A stretch of 64,000 bases of DNA from assembly GCF_019754945.1 (NCBI RefSeq), contig NZ_JAEUWU010000001.1:558001-622000 (forward strand), read 5' to 3'. Source of the stretch: Corynebacterium pseudokroppenstedtii. GTDB lineage: Bacteria > Actinomycetota > Actinomycetes > Mycobacteriales > Mycobacteriaceae. Positions 1 to 9,343 of this stretch are shown here, one piece after another (position 1 is the first letter of the stretch; each line of letters opens with the position of its first letter). The notes beneath the pieces are model-generated. The model did no database searches. It was given only the letters and a program-made list of their open reading frames with translations, and was not told the origin of the DNA. The position numbers and the translations under genes were made by a program.

Positions 1-1157
1 CCTTCTTCATCACGAAGACCGCCGACAAATTCAGAGCCCTGCCATCCTGCGGTGTACTGGCCCCGGGCTGTCGTTTTGGAGAACGGGGGAACAGCACTGG
101 TCGCTCTCAGAACCTTTATCTTTTCAGTCTGCAGATCGCGGGGCGTGAAGGCCAGAGGCTCTTCCATGGCGATTAACGCAAGAAGCTGGATGAGGTGGTT
201 CTGGATGACGTCCCGCGCAGCGCCGATGCCATCGTAATAACCGGCCCGTCCGCCTAGACCAATGTCCTCGGCCATGGTGATCTGGACGTGGTCGATAAAG
301 GATGCGCTCCACAGCGGCTCAAACAGCTGATTCGCAAAGCGCAAGGCCATAATATTCTGGACTGTTTCCTTGCCCAGGTAATGGTCGATACGGAAAACTG
401 AGCGTTCAGGGAAAACGCTGTTGACAATGCGGTTCAGCTCTCGAGCTGATTCCTCATCATGGCCAAAAGGTTTCTCAATAACCACACGACGCCAACCGCC
501 AGCACTATCTTTAGCGAGGCCTGATCGTTGAAGTTGGTGACACACGTTCGGGAAATAGGCAGGAGGAACAGAGAGATAAAAGGCCCAGTTTCCGGCGGTG
601 CCACGAGTGTGATCGACCTCCGCCAGAGTTTCGGCTAACGCATCGAAGCACTCATCTTGGTCAAAAGTGCCTTTGACGAAGATCAGCCCCTCAGCCAGGC
701 GTTCCCATACCGATCGCCTAAAGGGGGTACGAGATCCCACGCGAACGTCGTCGTACACCTTTTTAATGAAATCTTCTTTGGTCCAGTCACGACGGCCGTA
801 TCCCACGAGGGTGAATCCCGCGGGGAGCAGGCCGCGGTTGGCAAGGTCATATACCGCAGGGAGAAGTTTCTTTCGTGCTAGATCGCCTGTGACACCGAAG
901 ATGACGAGCCCACATGGTCCCGCGATCCTGGGCATCCGCTTATCCCTGGGGTCGCGGAGCGGATTAGTCCAGTTATCGGGAAAACCGCTAGTGTCCAGCA
1001 GGTTTTCATTGGACTCCACTGTCACCCGGTTGAGCTGCTCTTCGGCGGATGGCTCCTGATGAGCCGCAGCATGACCTTTGTTCACGTCGTTGTCGGTTTC
1101 TCCTTCTGGGGTGTAGGTCTGCCGGTGTGACGCGGCGGCCGCGTTGGGATTATTCAC
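1..1157 (-). CDS. zwf: glucose-6-phosphate 1-dehydrogenase (3' part outside window)
   Basis: Oxidises glucose 6-phosphate to 6-phosphogluconolactone with NADP+, the entry to the oxidative pentose phosphate pathway in the cytosol. About 385 N-terminal residues are present; the C-terminus lies beyond base 1. A Rossmann motif GVTGDLARKK is near residue 88 and the substrate/active-site segment RIDHYLGKE is present, followed by the conserved QITMAEDIGLGGRAGYYD block. I recognise strong similarity to C. glutamicum Zwf, but the N-terminus is about 60 residues longer. The GTG at 1157 is the most upstream in-frame start; an internal start (for example the GTG encoding VNKGHAA) is possible, so the start is uncertain. 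It is the last gene seen of a minus-strand run tkt-tal-zwf; opcA and pgl would be expected next, outside the window. Confidence 0.95.
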   Translation of the reverse strand, partial: MNNPNAAAASHRQTYTPEGETDNDVNKGHAAAHQEPSAEEQLNRVTVESNENLLDTSGFPDNWTNPLRDPRDKRMPRIAGPCGLVIFGVTGDLARKKLLPAVYDLANRGLLPAGFTLVGYGRRDWTKEDFIKKVYDDVRVGSRTPFRRSVWERLAEGLIFVKGTFDQDECFDALAETLAEVDHTRGTAGNWAFYLSVPPAYFPNVCHQLQRSGLAKDSAGGWRRVVIEKPFGHDEESARELNRIVNSVFPERSVFRIDHYLGKETVQNIMALRFANQLFEPLWSASFIDHVQITMAEDIGLGGRAGYYDGIGAARDVIQNHLIQLLALIAMEEPLAFTPRDLQTEKIKVLRATSAVPPFSKTTARGQYTAGWQGSEFVGGLRDEE

Positions 1158-1265
1158 GGTCGATTGTCCATGCCTTTCTCATCAGGTCCTTGGTTGACCC
1201 CGACTCGGCAGTGTCACCATGCTGGGGGAGCAACAGCTACTTTCGGTAAACAACTCGCTGAGTGG

Positions 1266-2501
1266 TTAGCTGGATAAGCGAGAATCAATATTGGCGATCA
1301 ATTCATTCCAACTATCCACAAATTTAGCGACGCCGTCATCCTCAAGCACATTCACCACGTCAGCGAAATCAATGCCCAGTGATTCGAGATCGTCAAAATA
1401 TGCTCGGGCGTCATCTCCTGTGCCAGTGAGCGCGTCCCCGTGAACGCCACCATCGGATTGAAGAGCGTCCAGCGTCCCCTCTGGCATGGTGTTGACGGTG
1501 CAAGCACCGGCAAGCTCAGTGACGTACAACGTGGGTGTGTAATCCGGGTTCTTTACGCTGGTCGACGCCCATAGCGGCCGTTGGACGTTAGCCCCCGCAC
1601 CCGCAAGTTTCTGCCAACGCTCAGCCTCTGACGAGAGATCGTTGTTATTGGCAGCGGCGCTGGTTTCAACGTCGTCGCCTCCGAAAACACGACGGAATGC
1701 TTCATAAGCTAGCTGCGCATTATGAATACCCGCCATTCCCTTGAGCGTCTCTACATCACCAGATGCGGTTGGTGCGATATCAGCAAGTTTATGATCGACG
1801 GCACCATCGACCCGAGAGACGAAGAAACTAGCCACGGAGTGAATAGAGGACAGATCCTCGCCGGCCGACTGAGCGCGTTCAAGACCGTCAATGAAGGCCT
1901 TGATGACTTCCTTGTATCGCTCCACTGAGAAAATAAGGGTGACGTTCACGCTTATTCCCGCGGCGATAGTATCCGTAATCGCCGGTAGAGCTTGCTTTGT
2001 CGCAGGAATTTTGATCATCACGTTGGGTTTTCCCACGCGATCCCACAGCTCTTTAGCCTGTGCCACCGTTTTCTCAGGGTCATGCGCATAACGGGGGTCG
2101 ACCTCAATAGATACGCGTCCATCTTGCCCCTGCGATGCCTCATATACATCTTTGAAGGCTTCGCAGGCATCACGGACGTCGTCGATAGCCATATCAAAGA
2201 CCGCTTCCGACGCCGAACGCCCCTGCGAACTCAGAGTCGCTAGCTGGTCGTCATACGCGGTGCCAACAGTCATGGCTTTCGAAAAGATCGCCGGGTTCGT
2301 CGTCACACCGACGATTCCCGCGTCGGCAATGAGCTCGTTCAGATTCCCAGAGTTCAGACGATCACGAGAAAGGTCATCGAGCCACACCGACGTGCCTGCG
2401 TCGGCTAGTTGACGGACATTCTCATTGGCTGAGGAGGGGAGATACTCGGAGGGAAAACTCGAATCGCCTCCCAGTACGTGGGGTGCGTTATCAGAGGTCA
2501 C
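1266..2501 (-). CDS. tal: transaldolase
   Basis: Transfers a dihydroxyacetone unit between sugar phosphates in the non-oxidative pentose phosphate pathway. The protein is about 411 residues against roughly 360 in C. glutamicum; the extra length is an N-terminal leader of about 35 residues before TSVWLDDLSR and an insertion near GGDDVETSAAANNNDLSSE. The Schiff-base lysine lies in MIKIPATKQALPAI, and VVGVTTNPAIF-type and RPLWASTSVKNP blocks are conserved. Two starts are possible, TTG at 2507 and GTG at 2501; I prefer GTG because AAAGGA sits 7 nt before it. It lies 41 bp downstream of tkt and about 110 bp upstream of zwf, so the three are probably one operon. Confidence 0.95.
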   Translation of the reverse strand: MTSDNAPHVLGGDSSFPSEYLPSSANENVRQLADAGTSVWLDDLSRDRLNSGNLNELIADAGIVGVTTNPAIFSKAMTVGTAYDDQLATLSSQGRSASEAVFDMAIDDVRDACEAFKDVYEASQGQDGRVSIEVDPRYAHDPEKTVAQAKELWDRVGKPNVMIKIPATKQALPAITDTIAAGISVNVTLIFSVERYKEVIKAFIDGLERAQSAGEDLSSIHSVASFFVSRVDGAVDHKLADIAPTASGDVETLKGMAGIHNAQLAYEAFRRVFGGDDVETSAAANNNDLSSEAERWQKLAGAGANVQRPLWASTSVKNPDYTPTLYVTELAGACTVNTMPEGTLDALQSDGGVHGDALTGTGDDARAYFDDLESLGIDFADVVNVLEDDGVAKFVDSWNELIANIDSRLSS

Positions 2502-2548
2502 GATCAAATCCTTTCATCACGTAACGCGCAGATATGACGTAGATGGTC

Positions 2549-4726
2549 TTAGTTCTCTACAACAGAGGTGGCAGCATCGACGACGGCGTCGACGGTAAAG
2601 CCGAACTTTTCAAAGAGCTCACTAGCGGCAGCTGATGCTCCGAAGTGTTCAAGGCTGACGGCTTTACCGTGCGAACCGAGAAGCTGATACCACGGCATTG
2701 CGATGCCCGCTTCCACTGATACGCGGGCGGTGACGTCGTGAGGAAGGACTTCGTCCTGATATGACTTGTCTTGTTCCAAGAACCAATCCATACATGGCAC
2801 GGACACAACACGTGTTGCTACACCGCGAGACTCCAAAACTTTGGCAGCCTCGACAGCGAGCTGGACTTCCGAACCCGAGGCCATCACGATGACCTGTGGG
2901 CTTTCCGCCGACTCACGAACCAGGACGTACGCGCCACGACGGACACCGTCCCGAGCGAGTTCCTTGGTTCCCTTCATCACGGGTAGGTTCTGGCGGGACA
3001 ATGCCAGCGCTTTAGGTCCTGCCGGCGAATCAATCGCTGCTCGCCATGCGGAGACAGTCTCATTCGCATCGGCAGGACGCACGACTGCAAGGCCGGGGAT
3101 GGCGCGCAGGGCAGCAAGATGTTCCACAGGTTGATGAGTGGGGCCGTCTTCGCCCAGCCCGATAGAGTCGTGTGTCCACACGTAGTACACGTCAGTCTTC
3201 ATCAACGCAGCCAAACGTACTGCAGGGCGCATGTAGTCGGAGAAGACCATGAAAGTGCCGCCATAGGGGCGCGTCGGCCCATGGAGAGCAATCCCGTTGA
3301 GAATAGAACCCATCGCATGCTCACGAATACCGAAGTGAAGCACCCGGCCATAGGGTTGCGCATTCCATGAATCAGTAGAAATGGTCGACGGGCCGAACGA
3401 ATCCGCATCCTTAATAGTTGTGTTATTCGATCCGGCTAGGTCGGCAGAGCCTCCCCACAGCTCCGGTAGGGTCGCACCCAGCGACTGAAGAGTGAGCTCC
3501 GAGGCTTTCCTCGTCGCAATTCCGGAACCATCAGCCTCCCACTCGGGCAAATCAGCATCCCAGCCATCGGGAAGTTTCCGGGCGAACAGGCGATCAAATA
3601 GGGCTTTCCGATCAGGATTCTCCTTGGCCCACCGGTCAAAGTCGGCCGACCAGGCCTCATGAGCGCGGGCACCTCGTTCACGGAGTGACCGCGTATGAGA
3701 AAGAACGTCATCAGAGACTTCAAAGGTCTGATCAGGATCGAAACCTAAGATGCGCTTAACGGCGGCAACTTCATCATCACCCAGTGCTGCTCCGTGAACA
3801 GCGCCGGAGTTCATCTTGGTGGGGGACGGATAACCGATAACGGTTCGAACGCGGATGAGCGTCGGACGATCAGTTTCGCGCTGAGCTAACGTGATCGCGG
3901 CTTCAAGCGCCTGAATATCTTCACCGGACTCGACATTAAGAACTTGCCATCCATAGGCTTCATACCGGGCACAGACGTCTTCATTGAACGCAATCGTCGT
4001 ATCGTTCTCGATCGAAATGCGGTTGTCATCCCAAAAAGCGATGAGGTTGCCGAGTTTCTGCGTCCCTGCAAGTGATGACGCCTCGCTGGTCACGCCTTCT
4101 TCAAGGTCACCGTCGGAAGCAATCACATAAATGAAGTGATCGAAGGGTGACTGTCCTGCCGGAGCATCAGGGTCAAAAAGCCCTCGCTCGCGGCGAGCGG
4201 CCATGGCCATACCGACGGATGAGGCCAAACCCTGCCCGAGGGGACCGGTCGTAATTTCAATCCCTGCCGTATGCCCGTACTCCGGATGGCCGGGAGTCAA
4301 GGATCCCCAGGTACGGAGCTGCTTGAGGTCGTCGAGCTCTAGGCCAAATCCGCCCAAGAAGAGCTGGGCATAAATAGTCATCGAACTATGCCCACAGGAT
4401 AAGACGAATCGGTCGCGGCCTACCCAGTCGGAATCCGAGGGGTCATGGCGCATTGTTCGCTGGAACAAGGTGTAGGCCAGGGGAGCCAAGCTCATCGCCG
4501 TGCCGGGGTGACCGGATTTTGCCTTCTGAACAGCATCTGCAGCTAAGACGCGGACTGTGTCGACTGATCGCGAGTCGATCTCATCCCAGTCTTTGGGGAA
4601 AGCTGGTTCCACGGCTCTGCGGATATGGTCGGGAACGAGCTCCCGAGCTTCTGCATATCGCTTGATGACTGCCGAAGTCTTATCAATCACCTTCTGATCA
4701 CCTTTCTGTGCGCGTGCCGTAGACAT
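2549..4726 (-). CDS. tkt: transketolase
   Basis: Thiamine-diphosphate enzyme that moves two-carbon units between ketose and aldose phosphates, linking the pentose phosphate pathway to glycolysis. 725 residues; the TPP-binding stretch GDLEEG with the following DDNRISI is near residue 210-235, and the central pyrimidine domain carries the FGIREHAMG block. The whole protein aligns by eye with C. glutamicum Tkt except for an N-terminal extension of about 50 residues (start ATG at 4726). First gene of the minus-strand tkt-tal-zwf group and divergent from ctaB, as in mycobacteria and corynebacteria. Confidence 0.96.
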   Translation of the reverse strand: MSTARAQKGDQKVIDKTSAVIKRYAEARELVPDHIRRAVEPAFPKDWDEIDSRSVDTVRVLAADAVQKAKSGHPGTAMSLAPLAYTLFQRTMRHDPSDSDWVGRDRFVLSCGHSSMTIYAQLFLGGFGLELDDLKQLRTWGSLTPGHPEYGHTAGIEITTGPLGQGLASSVGMAMAARRERGLFDPDAPAGQSPFDHFIYVIASDGDLEEGVTSEASSLAGTQKLGNLIAFWDDNRISIENDTTIAFNEDVCARYEAYGWQVLNVESGEDIQALEAAITLAQRETDRPTLIRVRTVIGYPSPTKMNSGAVHGAALGDDEVAAVKRILGFDPDQTFEVSDDVLSHTRSLRERGARAHEAWSADFDRWAKENPDRKALFDRLFARKLPDGWDADLPEWEADGSGIATRKASELTLQSLGATLPELWGGSADLAGSNNTTIKDADSFGPSTISTDSWNAQPYGRVLHFGIREHAMGSILNGIALHGPTRPYGGTFMVFSDYMRPAVRLAALMKTDVYYVWTHDSIGLGEDGPTHQPVEHLAALRAIPGLAVVRPADANETVSAWRAAIDSPAGPKALALSRQNLPVMKGTKELARDGVRRGAYVLVRESAESPQVIVMASGSEVQLAVEAAKVLESRGVATRVVSVPCMDWFLEQDKSYQDEVLPHDVTARVSVEAGIAMPWYQLLGSHGKAVSLEHFGASAAASELFEKFGFTVDAVVDAATSVVEN

Positions 4727-5157
4727 GCTTACCGTCTAAGTACCGACCGCTAAGTTGGTTCCCGCTGAAGCAACATTCCCGCGGAATAAAACTCCTCGGA
4801 GTAAACGAACACCAGTTTAGGCTGAAGTTTCATCGCGGTCTACGAAGCTATTCAAAGGGTATCTTTGCAGGCTCTCATGCCCGCCTCAGGCACCCTCTTC
4901 AGAGGGGCAGCGCGGCCTGATGGAACACGGCGCCTCCGAGCCCCGTCGGTGTCGCGTGTTCAGGATGGAGTTTCTTCCTCACGTAAAAATCCCGTGGCAA
5001 GTCAACGAATAACATCGCGATTGTTAGACTAGGGCGGTGACTGTCCTAAATATGGTCATGGCTACGACGCACAGATGCCCATCACCAGTGCCGAGACAAG
5101 CATGAACGATCAGTCAGCGATGAGGACTGTCAGCGGACATGGAGGAAAAAGAGGCAA
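4727..5157. promoter_or_regulatory. divergent intergenic region tkt / ctaB
   Basis: About 430 bp with no long gene. On the plus strand a -10-like TAGACT lies at 5025-5030, 6 nt before a GTG that opens a 22-codon reading frame (5037-5105); this overlaps by ATGA a second 22-codon frame (5102-5170) that runs into the start of ctaB. Promoters for tkt must lie in the left half, but I could not pick a convincing -35/-10 pair there. Confidence 0.5.
5037..5105 (+). other. possible leaderless short upstream ORF (22 codons)
   Basis: GTG start 6 nt after TAGACT, 22 codons, TGA overlapping the ATG of a second 22-codon frame (5102-5170) as ATGA. The second frame overlaps the ctaB start. The arrangement would allow translational coupling into ctaB, but the peptides resemble nothing I know and could be chance. 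Confidence 0.25.
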
Positions 5158-6075
5158 GTGGAGAAGATAAAGGCGTATGTGGCGCTTACGAAGCCACGGG
5201 TAATTGAGCTTCTCCTGGTCGCAACGATTCCCGCCATGCTTCAGGCGGATCGCGGTACTATCCACCTCTGGCTCATTTTGTTAACGCTTGTCGGGGGATG
5301 GATGGGAGCTGCGGCTGCCAACTCTTTCAACATGATCGTCGATAGCGACATTGACAAGGTTATGAAGAGGACGCAGAACCGTCCCTTGGTGGACGGACGG
5401 CTGACTCTTACGGAGGCCAAGGTTTTTGCCTCATCGATGACTGTGCTGAGCTTTTTGTTTCTCACATTCTTGTGCCATTCGCTCTTAGCAGCAGTTTTCG
5501 TGATGCTGACCATCCTCTTTTATATCTTCGTCTACACGAAATGGCTGAAGCGCCGGACCTGGCAGAACGTGATTTGGGGCGGGGCAGCAGGGTGCATGCC
5601 CGTCATTGTCGGCTGGGCAGTTATTGCTGATAACACGTCTAATCATTCGGTGACTGGATGGCTACAAGCAGTCGCGCTATTCATGATCATCTTCTTCTGG
5701 ACACCGCCGCACACGTGGGCTCTAGGTATGCGATATGAAGAGGATTATCGCGGCGCCGGGGTGCCCATGATGCCAGTAGTGAAAACGCGAGCTCAGGTTG
5801 CGAAACAAATACTTCTCTATACCTGGCTTACTGTCCTCACCTCCTTCACCCTTATTTTCGCCTCTGGGTGGTTTTACACTCTCACCGCAATTGGGGCAGG
5901 GGCATGGTTCATTATCAGTGCCACTCGCCTCTACAAGCGAATTTCTACTGGTAAACCAGTAAAACCTATTCGGTTATTTATTTTGTCGAATAACTACTTG
6001 TCGTTGTTATTCGTTGGTCTCTCCATTGATGCGGTGATCAATTTACAACCGCTTCACGAAGTTCTCGGTTTTTAA
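5158..6075 (+). CDS. ctaB: protohaem IX farnesyltransferase (haem O synthase)
   Basis: Integral membrane prenyltransferase of the UbiA superfamily that attaches a farnesyl group to haem B, giving haem O for cytochrome oxidase. 305 residues, the normal length. Both prenyl-diphosphate motifs are visible: the first Asp-rich segment [20 protein letters not shown] (about residues 59-78) and the second around [15 protein letters not shown] (about residues 192-206). Eight or so hydrophobic segments follow the family pattern. Start GTG at 5158 is preceded by GGAGGAAAAAGAGGCAA. It is convergent with ctaA, whose product uses haem O, across an intergenic hairpin. Confidence 0.95.
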   Translation: MEKIKAYVALTKPRVIELLLVATIPAMLQADRGTIHLWLILLTLVGGWMGAAAANSFNMIVDSDIDKVMKRTQNRPLVDGRLTLTEAKVFASSMTVLSFLFLTFLCHSLLAAVFVMLTILFYIFVYTKWLKRRTWQNVIWGGAAGCMPVIVGWAVIADNTSNHSVTGWLQAVALFMIIFFWTPPHTWALGMRYEEDYRGAGVPMMPVVKTRAQVAKQILLYTWLTVLTSFTLIFASGWFYTLTAIGAGAWFIISATRLYKRISTGKPVKPIRLFILSNNYLSLLFVGLSIDAVINLQPLHEVLGF

Positions 6076-6138
6076 GGTCTGATCACCGAGCACAATCATC
6101 TATACAACAAAAAGAATTCGCGTAGTAGACAAAGCAAA

Positions 6139-6208
6139 GTCCGCCGGGACCCCCGATACACATAAACCAGTGACACCTCCACGGGGAGGTGGGGAGTCCT
6201 CGGCGGAC
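6139..6208. terminator. long imperfect hairpin between convergent ctaB and ctaA
   Basis: Bases 6139-6154 can pair with 6191-6208: GTCCGCCG/CGGCGGAC, GGAC/GTCC and CCCC/GGGG with two single-base bulges. Inside lies a second hairpin, CACCTCC (6174-6180) with GGAGGTG (6185-6191), loop ACGG; it shares one base with the outer stem. No T-run follows, so it may stop transcription poorly by the intrinsic route; a bidirectional terminator is the simplest reading. Confidence 0.55.
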
Positions 6209-6264
6209 AAGAGAATGATCAACGGAAACCGCCAATGCGCAGCGGGCTTCCTAAAATCTTTAGC

Positions 6265-7308
6265 CTAAATCCTTGGGGCAGCGCGCCGTTTGCCCTGTGC
6301 CCACAACACAGCTGTCACAGCACAAATCACACCAGAGCCAATAACGTGAAGCGGAACAGTCCACCGCGGAACACCCAGCCAGTACTGGACGATGCCAACC
6401 CCAGCCTGAAGAACAATCAAGACGACCAACCATTGTGTCGTCTTCATGATGGCGCGGTCAGCTCGAACAGTGAGAAGCCCAAACAATAAACCTGCTACGA
6501 GGCCCAGGTACAGGTACATCGCGTGCGCATGCAGGTGTGCCATCAGATCAAGTGGGATTTGAAGGCGGGAATCGGCCGGAACCTCCGAGTCGCCTGCGTG
6601 AGGGCCAGCACCCGTCACCATGGTTCCTGTGATCAAGGTGATCCCCATGGCGATGGACGACATGAGAGCCAGCCACCGCAAAGGCTGCGGGTACATCACC
6701 TGAGCTTTACCGTCGTCGGGTTCATCGATGCGAACCCACAGCAAGGCAGCCAGCCACACGAGCACCATCGAGGGCAAAAAGTGCAGGGCAACCATCCACC
6801 ACGCCAGATCAAGGTGCACGGAAATACCGCCGATGACCGCCTGGGCTATCACACCGATTCCTTGGATGAACGCCAAGACGATGATTTCTGAACGCCGTTT
6901 GGCACGCGACACCGCGAGAAACGCCAAAATGACGAAAATGGTCAGAACGAAGGTGAGCGTGCGGTTTCCGAATTCAATGAGCTGGTGAACCCATGGGATT
7001 GATCCAGATTCTGGAACCAGCGATCCCGGTTGGCACTCGGGCCATGTCGGGCACCCCAGCCCTGAAGCTGTCACACGAACAATCGAGCCCGTGAATGTGA
7101 TGCCGATCTGGGCAATTAACAACGCCAGTGCAAACAATCGCTGGCGGGCCACAGTACACACAGGGAAGCGGGTACGACGAGCAAAGGAATAGCAGCCGCG
7201 GACGAATCCTCCTGCCGTCGATGGAGGAGTAGTCGCATCTTCACGGGAGCCGGGACCTAATTGTGTCGGTTCGTCACGCCGAGCATCATTAGTCTGAATT
7301 GCACTCAC
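6265..7308 (-). CDS. ctaA: haem A synthase
   Basis: COX15/CtaA-family membrane protein that oxidises the C8 methyl of haem O to give haem A. About 347 residues from GTG 7308. After an Arg-rich cytosolic N-terminus of about 65 residues, the first transmembrane segment is followed by GSIVRVTASGLGCPTWPEC, the family signature with its Cys pair, and HQLIEFGNR with a haem-ligand His; further His residues occur in ALHFLPSM, HLHAHAMY and PLHVIGSG. I chose GTG 7308 over a possible GTG 7356 because TAGGCT lies 8 nt upstream with GGAGAATC between, fitting either a leaderless or a Shine-Dalgarno start. The position next to an ABC exporter and mptB matches Rv1456c-Rv1459c. Confidence 0.92.
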   Translation of the reverse strand: MSAIQTNDARRDEPTQLGPGSREDATTPPSTAGGFVRGCYSFARRTRFPVCTVARQRLFALALLIAQIGITFTGSIVRVTASGLGCPTWPECQPGSLVPESGSIPWVHQLIEFGNRTLTFVLTIFVILAFLAVSRAKRRSEIIVLAFIQGIGVIAQAVIGGISVHLDLAWWMVALHFLPSMVLVWLAALLWVRIDEPDDGKAQVMYPQPLRWLALMSSIAMGITLITGTMVTGAGPHAGDSEVPADSRLQIPLDLMAHLHAHAMYLYLGLVAGLLFGLLTVRADRAIMKTTQWLVVLIVLQAGVGIVQYWLGVPRWTVPLHVIGSGVICAVTAVLWAQGKRRAAPRI

Positions 7309-7433
7309 GATTCTCCAGCCTACAGCCCGCACGTCGAACACCACGATCGCACACACGTGGGGTTATTCACGAAAATGCTCACGCGAAGTTGCAGGTCTCC
7401 GATCATCCAGATCTAGCCGACGACGGCGACGTT

Positions 7434-8291
7434 TTACGCGGTGAAACGGAACAGCTTGCTCGCAGCGAAACCGCCGAGAGCAGACCACATAAGCATGATC
7501 ACGAGAGCAAAGACGTTGAAACTCCCGTGGAACGCGTCGATAAGTCCTTGAGTCAAGGCGACCGAGGGGAAGAGCATGAGCAGTGCATGGATCCCCTCGC
7601 GGATTCCCGGCTCCATGGCGACAATTGCCGCAACACCCATGAGCCCGAACCACAGGAGATTCCCCAGCGCTAGAACAACCTCAGAATGTAGGGTGCCGCC
7701 CAATAACAGCCCTAGCGCGGTGAACGCGACAGCTCCCACAACGAGGAAAACAATCCCCATCACGACGCCGAGGGGAGTCGTCGACCATCCCATGACCATG
7801 GCGATCGCACCCAGAACCAGGGTTTGCAGTAACACCACGACCACAACGGCACACGCTTTACCCGCAATAATCGCCCACTTGGGGAGGGCCGAGGCTCCCA
7901 TTCGCTTCAAGGCTCCATATCGACGGTCGAAGACGACGGCAATCGCCTGACCCGTAAATCCTGCGGACATCACTGCGACGGCTAAGACCATGGGGAACAG
8001 CCGCGCGATCGGATCGTCGAGGTCGAGAAACGGCATCAATGTGAAGCCGATGAGCATCGCAATGGGGATAACCATCGAGAGAAGCTGCTGCTCACCATGA
8101 CGCAAGAACAGAAGAGTCTCCATTCTTGCTTGAGCAGAGACAAGCTTCGTCGTCGACGCTCGACGGGGCTGTGGTTCAAACGTCCCCGGCGCGAAGCGCG
8201 AATCCTCGGTGGTCTCTGCGTCTCGAGTAGAGGCCTCAGTGAGGGATTGGGCGTCAGTAAGAGACTTTGTGCCGCGATTGTCTGCCATCAT
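7434..8291 (-). CDS. ABC-2 type exporter, permease subunit
   Basis: Six predicted membrane segments in 285 residues with an Arg/Thr-rich N-terminal cytosolic tail of about 45 residues; typical of DrrB/ABC-2 permeases. The ATG at 8291 follows directly on the stop codon of the ATPase gene, with AGG 8 nt before it, so the two subunits are translationally coupled. The substrate is unknown. Homologous pairs (Rv1457c/Rv1458c) sit at the same place next to ctaA and mptB in mycobacteria, which hints at an envelope or cytochrome-related role, but that is inference. Confidence 0.85.
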   Translation of the reverse strand: MMADNRGTKSLTDAQSLTEASTRDAETTEDSRFAPGTFEPQPRRASTTKLVSAQARMETLLFLRHGEQQLLSMVIPIAMLIGFTLMPFLDLDDPIARLFPMVLAVAVMSAGFTGQAIAVVFDRRYGALKRMGASALPKWAIIAGKACAVVVVVLLQTLVLGAIAMVMGWSTTPLGVVMGIVFLVVGAVAFTALGLLLGGTLHSEVVLALGNLLWFGLMGVAAIVAMEPGIREGIHALLMLFPSVALTQGLIDAFHGSFNVFALVIMLMWSALGGFAASKLFRFTA

Positions 8292-9290
8292 TTAGGACCT
8301 CATCTCTCGTCCGGTGATATCCAAGAAGACGTCCTCAAGACTCCGATGGTCCACCGTTAGATCGGTAATTAGGATTCCTTGAGCACTAGCAGCGGCTGCG
8401 ATAGCACTCACTGCTTCTGGGTTCGCCTGTCCATCCACGCGGTAATGCTGTGGGCGCACAGCCGAGACACGAAGTGGTGGCTGGCTCACTGTCGGCGCGT
8501 CATCGGACCCTGCGTGGGTAGTGCCAGTGTGGGTGTTCTCTGCCAGGAAACTGTTGGCAGCCGACAAATCCAGCGCGCCCGACGTCGTTAAGGAAATTCG
8601 TGCGTCATCTGCGTTCGTTAATTCCTGTGTGGTCCCGTGGGCGACGACGCGACCATGGTCAATGATCAACACGGTATCCGCTAATGATTCCGCCTCATCC
8701 ATCATGTGGGTGGTAAGCAATACGGTCACCCCATCGCGACGGAGTGAGCTGATTAAATCCCACACAGCCAATCGTGACTGAGCGTCCAAACCGGCAGTGG
8801 GTTCGTCTAAAAAGATCACTTCCGGCCGGCCAACTAATGCGCATGCCAACGAGAGCCGCTGCTTCTGACCACCGCTGAGCCGACGATACGGCGTTTGAGC
8901 ATGGTCAGTCAGCCCGACGATCTCCAGGAGCCAGGAGGGATCTAACGGATTCTGGCTGTAACTCGCCAACAGAGAGAGCATCTCTTTGACCCGTATGCCT
9001 GGGTACGAACCCCCGTTCTGGAGCATGATGCCGATCCGGGCACGAATCTCGTCAGTTTGCGTCGACGGGTCCATTCCCAGGAGCTCAATCGATCCGGAAT
9101 CGGGAGTCTGGAATCCCTCACACATTTCGATCGTCGTGGTTTTACCGGCACCGTTTGGGCCTAGCAGAGCGAAAACTTCGCCACGACGAACTGAAAAGCT
9201 GATGCCATCGACGGCCCGCCGGGACTTGAAAGTCCGCACGACGGAATCGAGGATTAACGCATCACCACGCGAATTTTTCGAGTGAGTCAC
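8292..9290 (-). CDS. ABC-2 type exporter, ATP-binding subunit
   Basis: 332-residue ATPase of the DrrA/CcmA type. Walker A GPNGAGKTT near residue 43, signature LSGGQKQRLSLA near 138, Walker B VIFLDEPTAGLD near 158, and a switch His in LLTTHMMDEAE. A C-terminal domain of about 110 residues follows, as in exporters of this class. The start is GTG 9290, with TACACT 8 nt upstream and no Shine-Dalgarno sequence, so the mRNA is probably leaderless. Energises the permease encoded directly downstream. Confidence 0.9.
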   Translation of the reverse strand: MTHSKNSRGDALILDSVVRTFKSRRAVDGISFSVRRGEVFALLGPNGAGKTTTIEMCEGFQTPDSGSIELLGMDPSTQTDEIRARIGIMLQNGGSYPGIRVKEMLSLLASYSQNPLDPSWLLEIVGLTDHAQTPYRRLSGGQKQRLSLACALVGRPEVIFLDEPTAGLDAQSRLAVWDLISSLRRDGVTVLLTTHMMDEAESLADTVLIIDHGRVVAHGTTQELTNADDARISLTTSGALDLSAANSFLAENTHTGTTHAGSDDAPTVSQPPLRVSAVRPQHYRVDGQANPEAVSAIAAAASAQGILITDLTVDHRSLEDVFLDITGREMRS

Positions 9291-9343
9291 AGGGTACGAG
9301 TGTAGCGCGACGAACTGATACCGACAGAGAGACTCAGCGGTAG

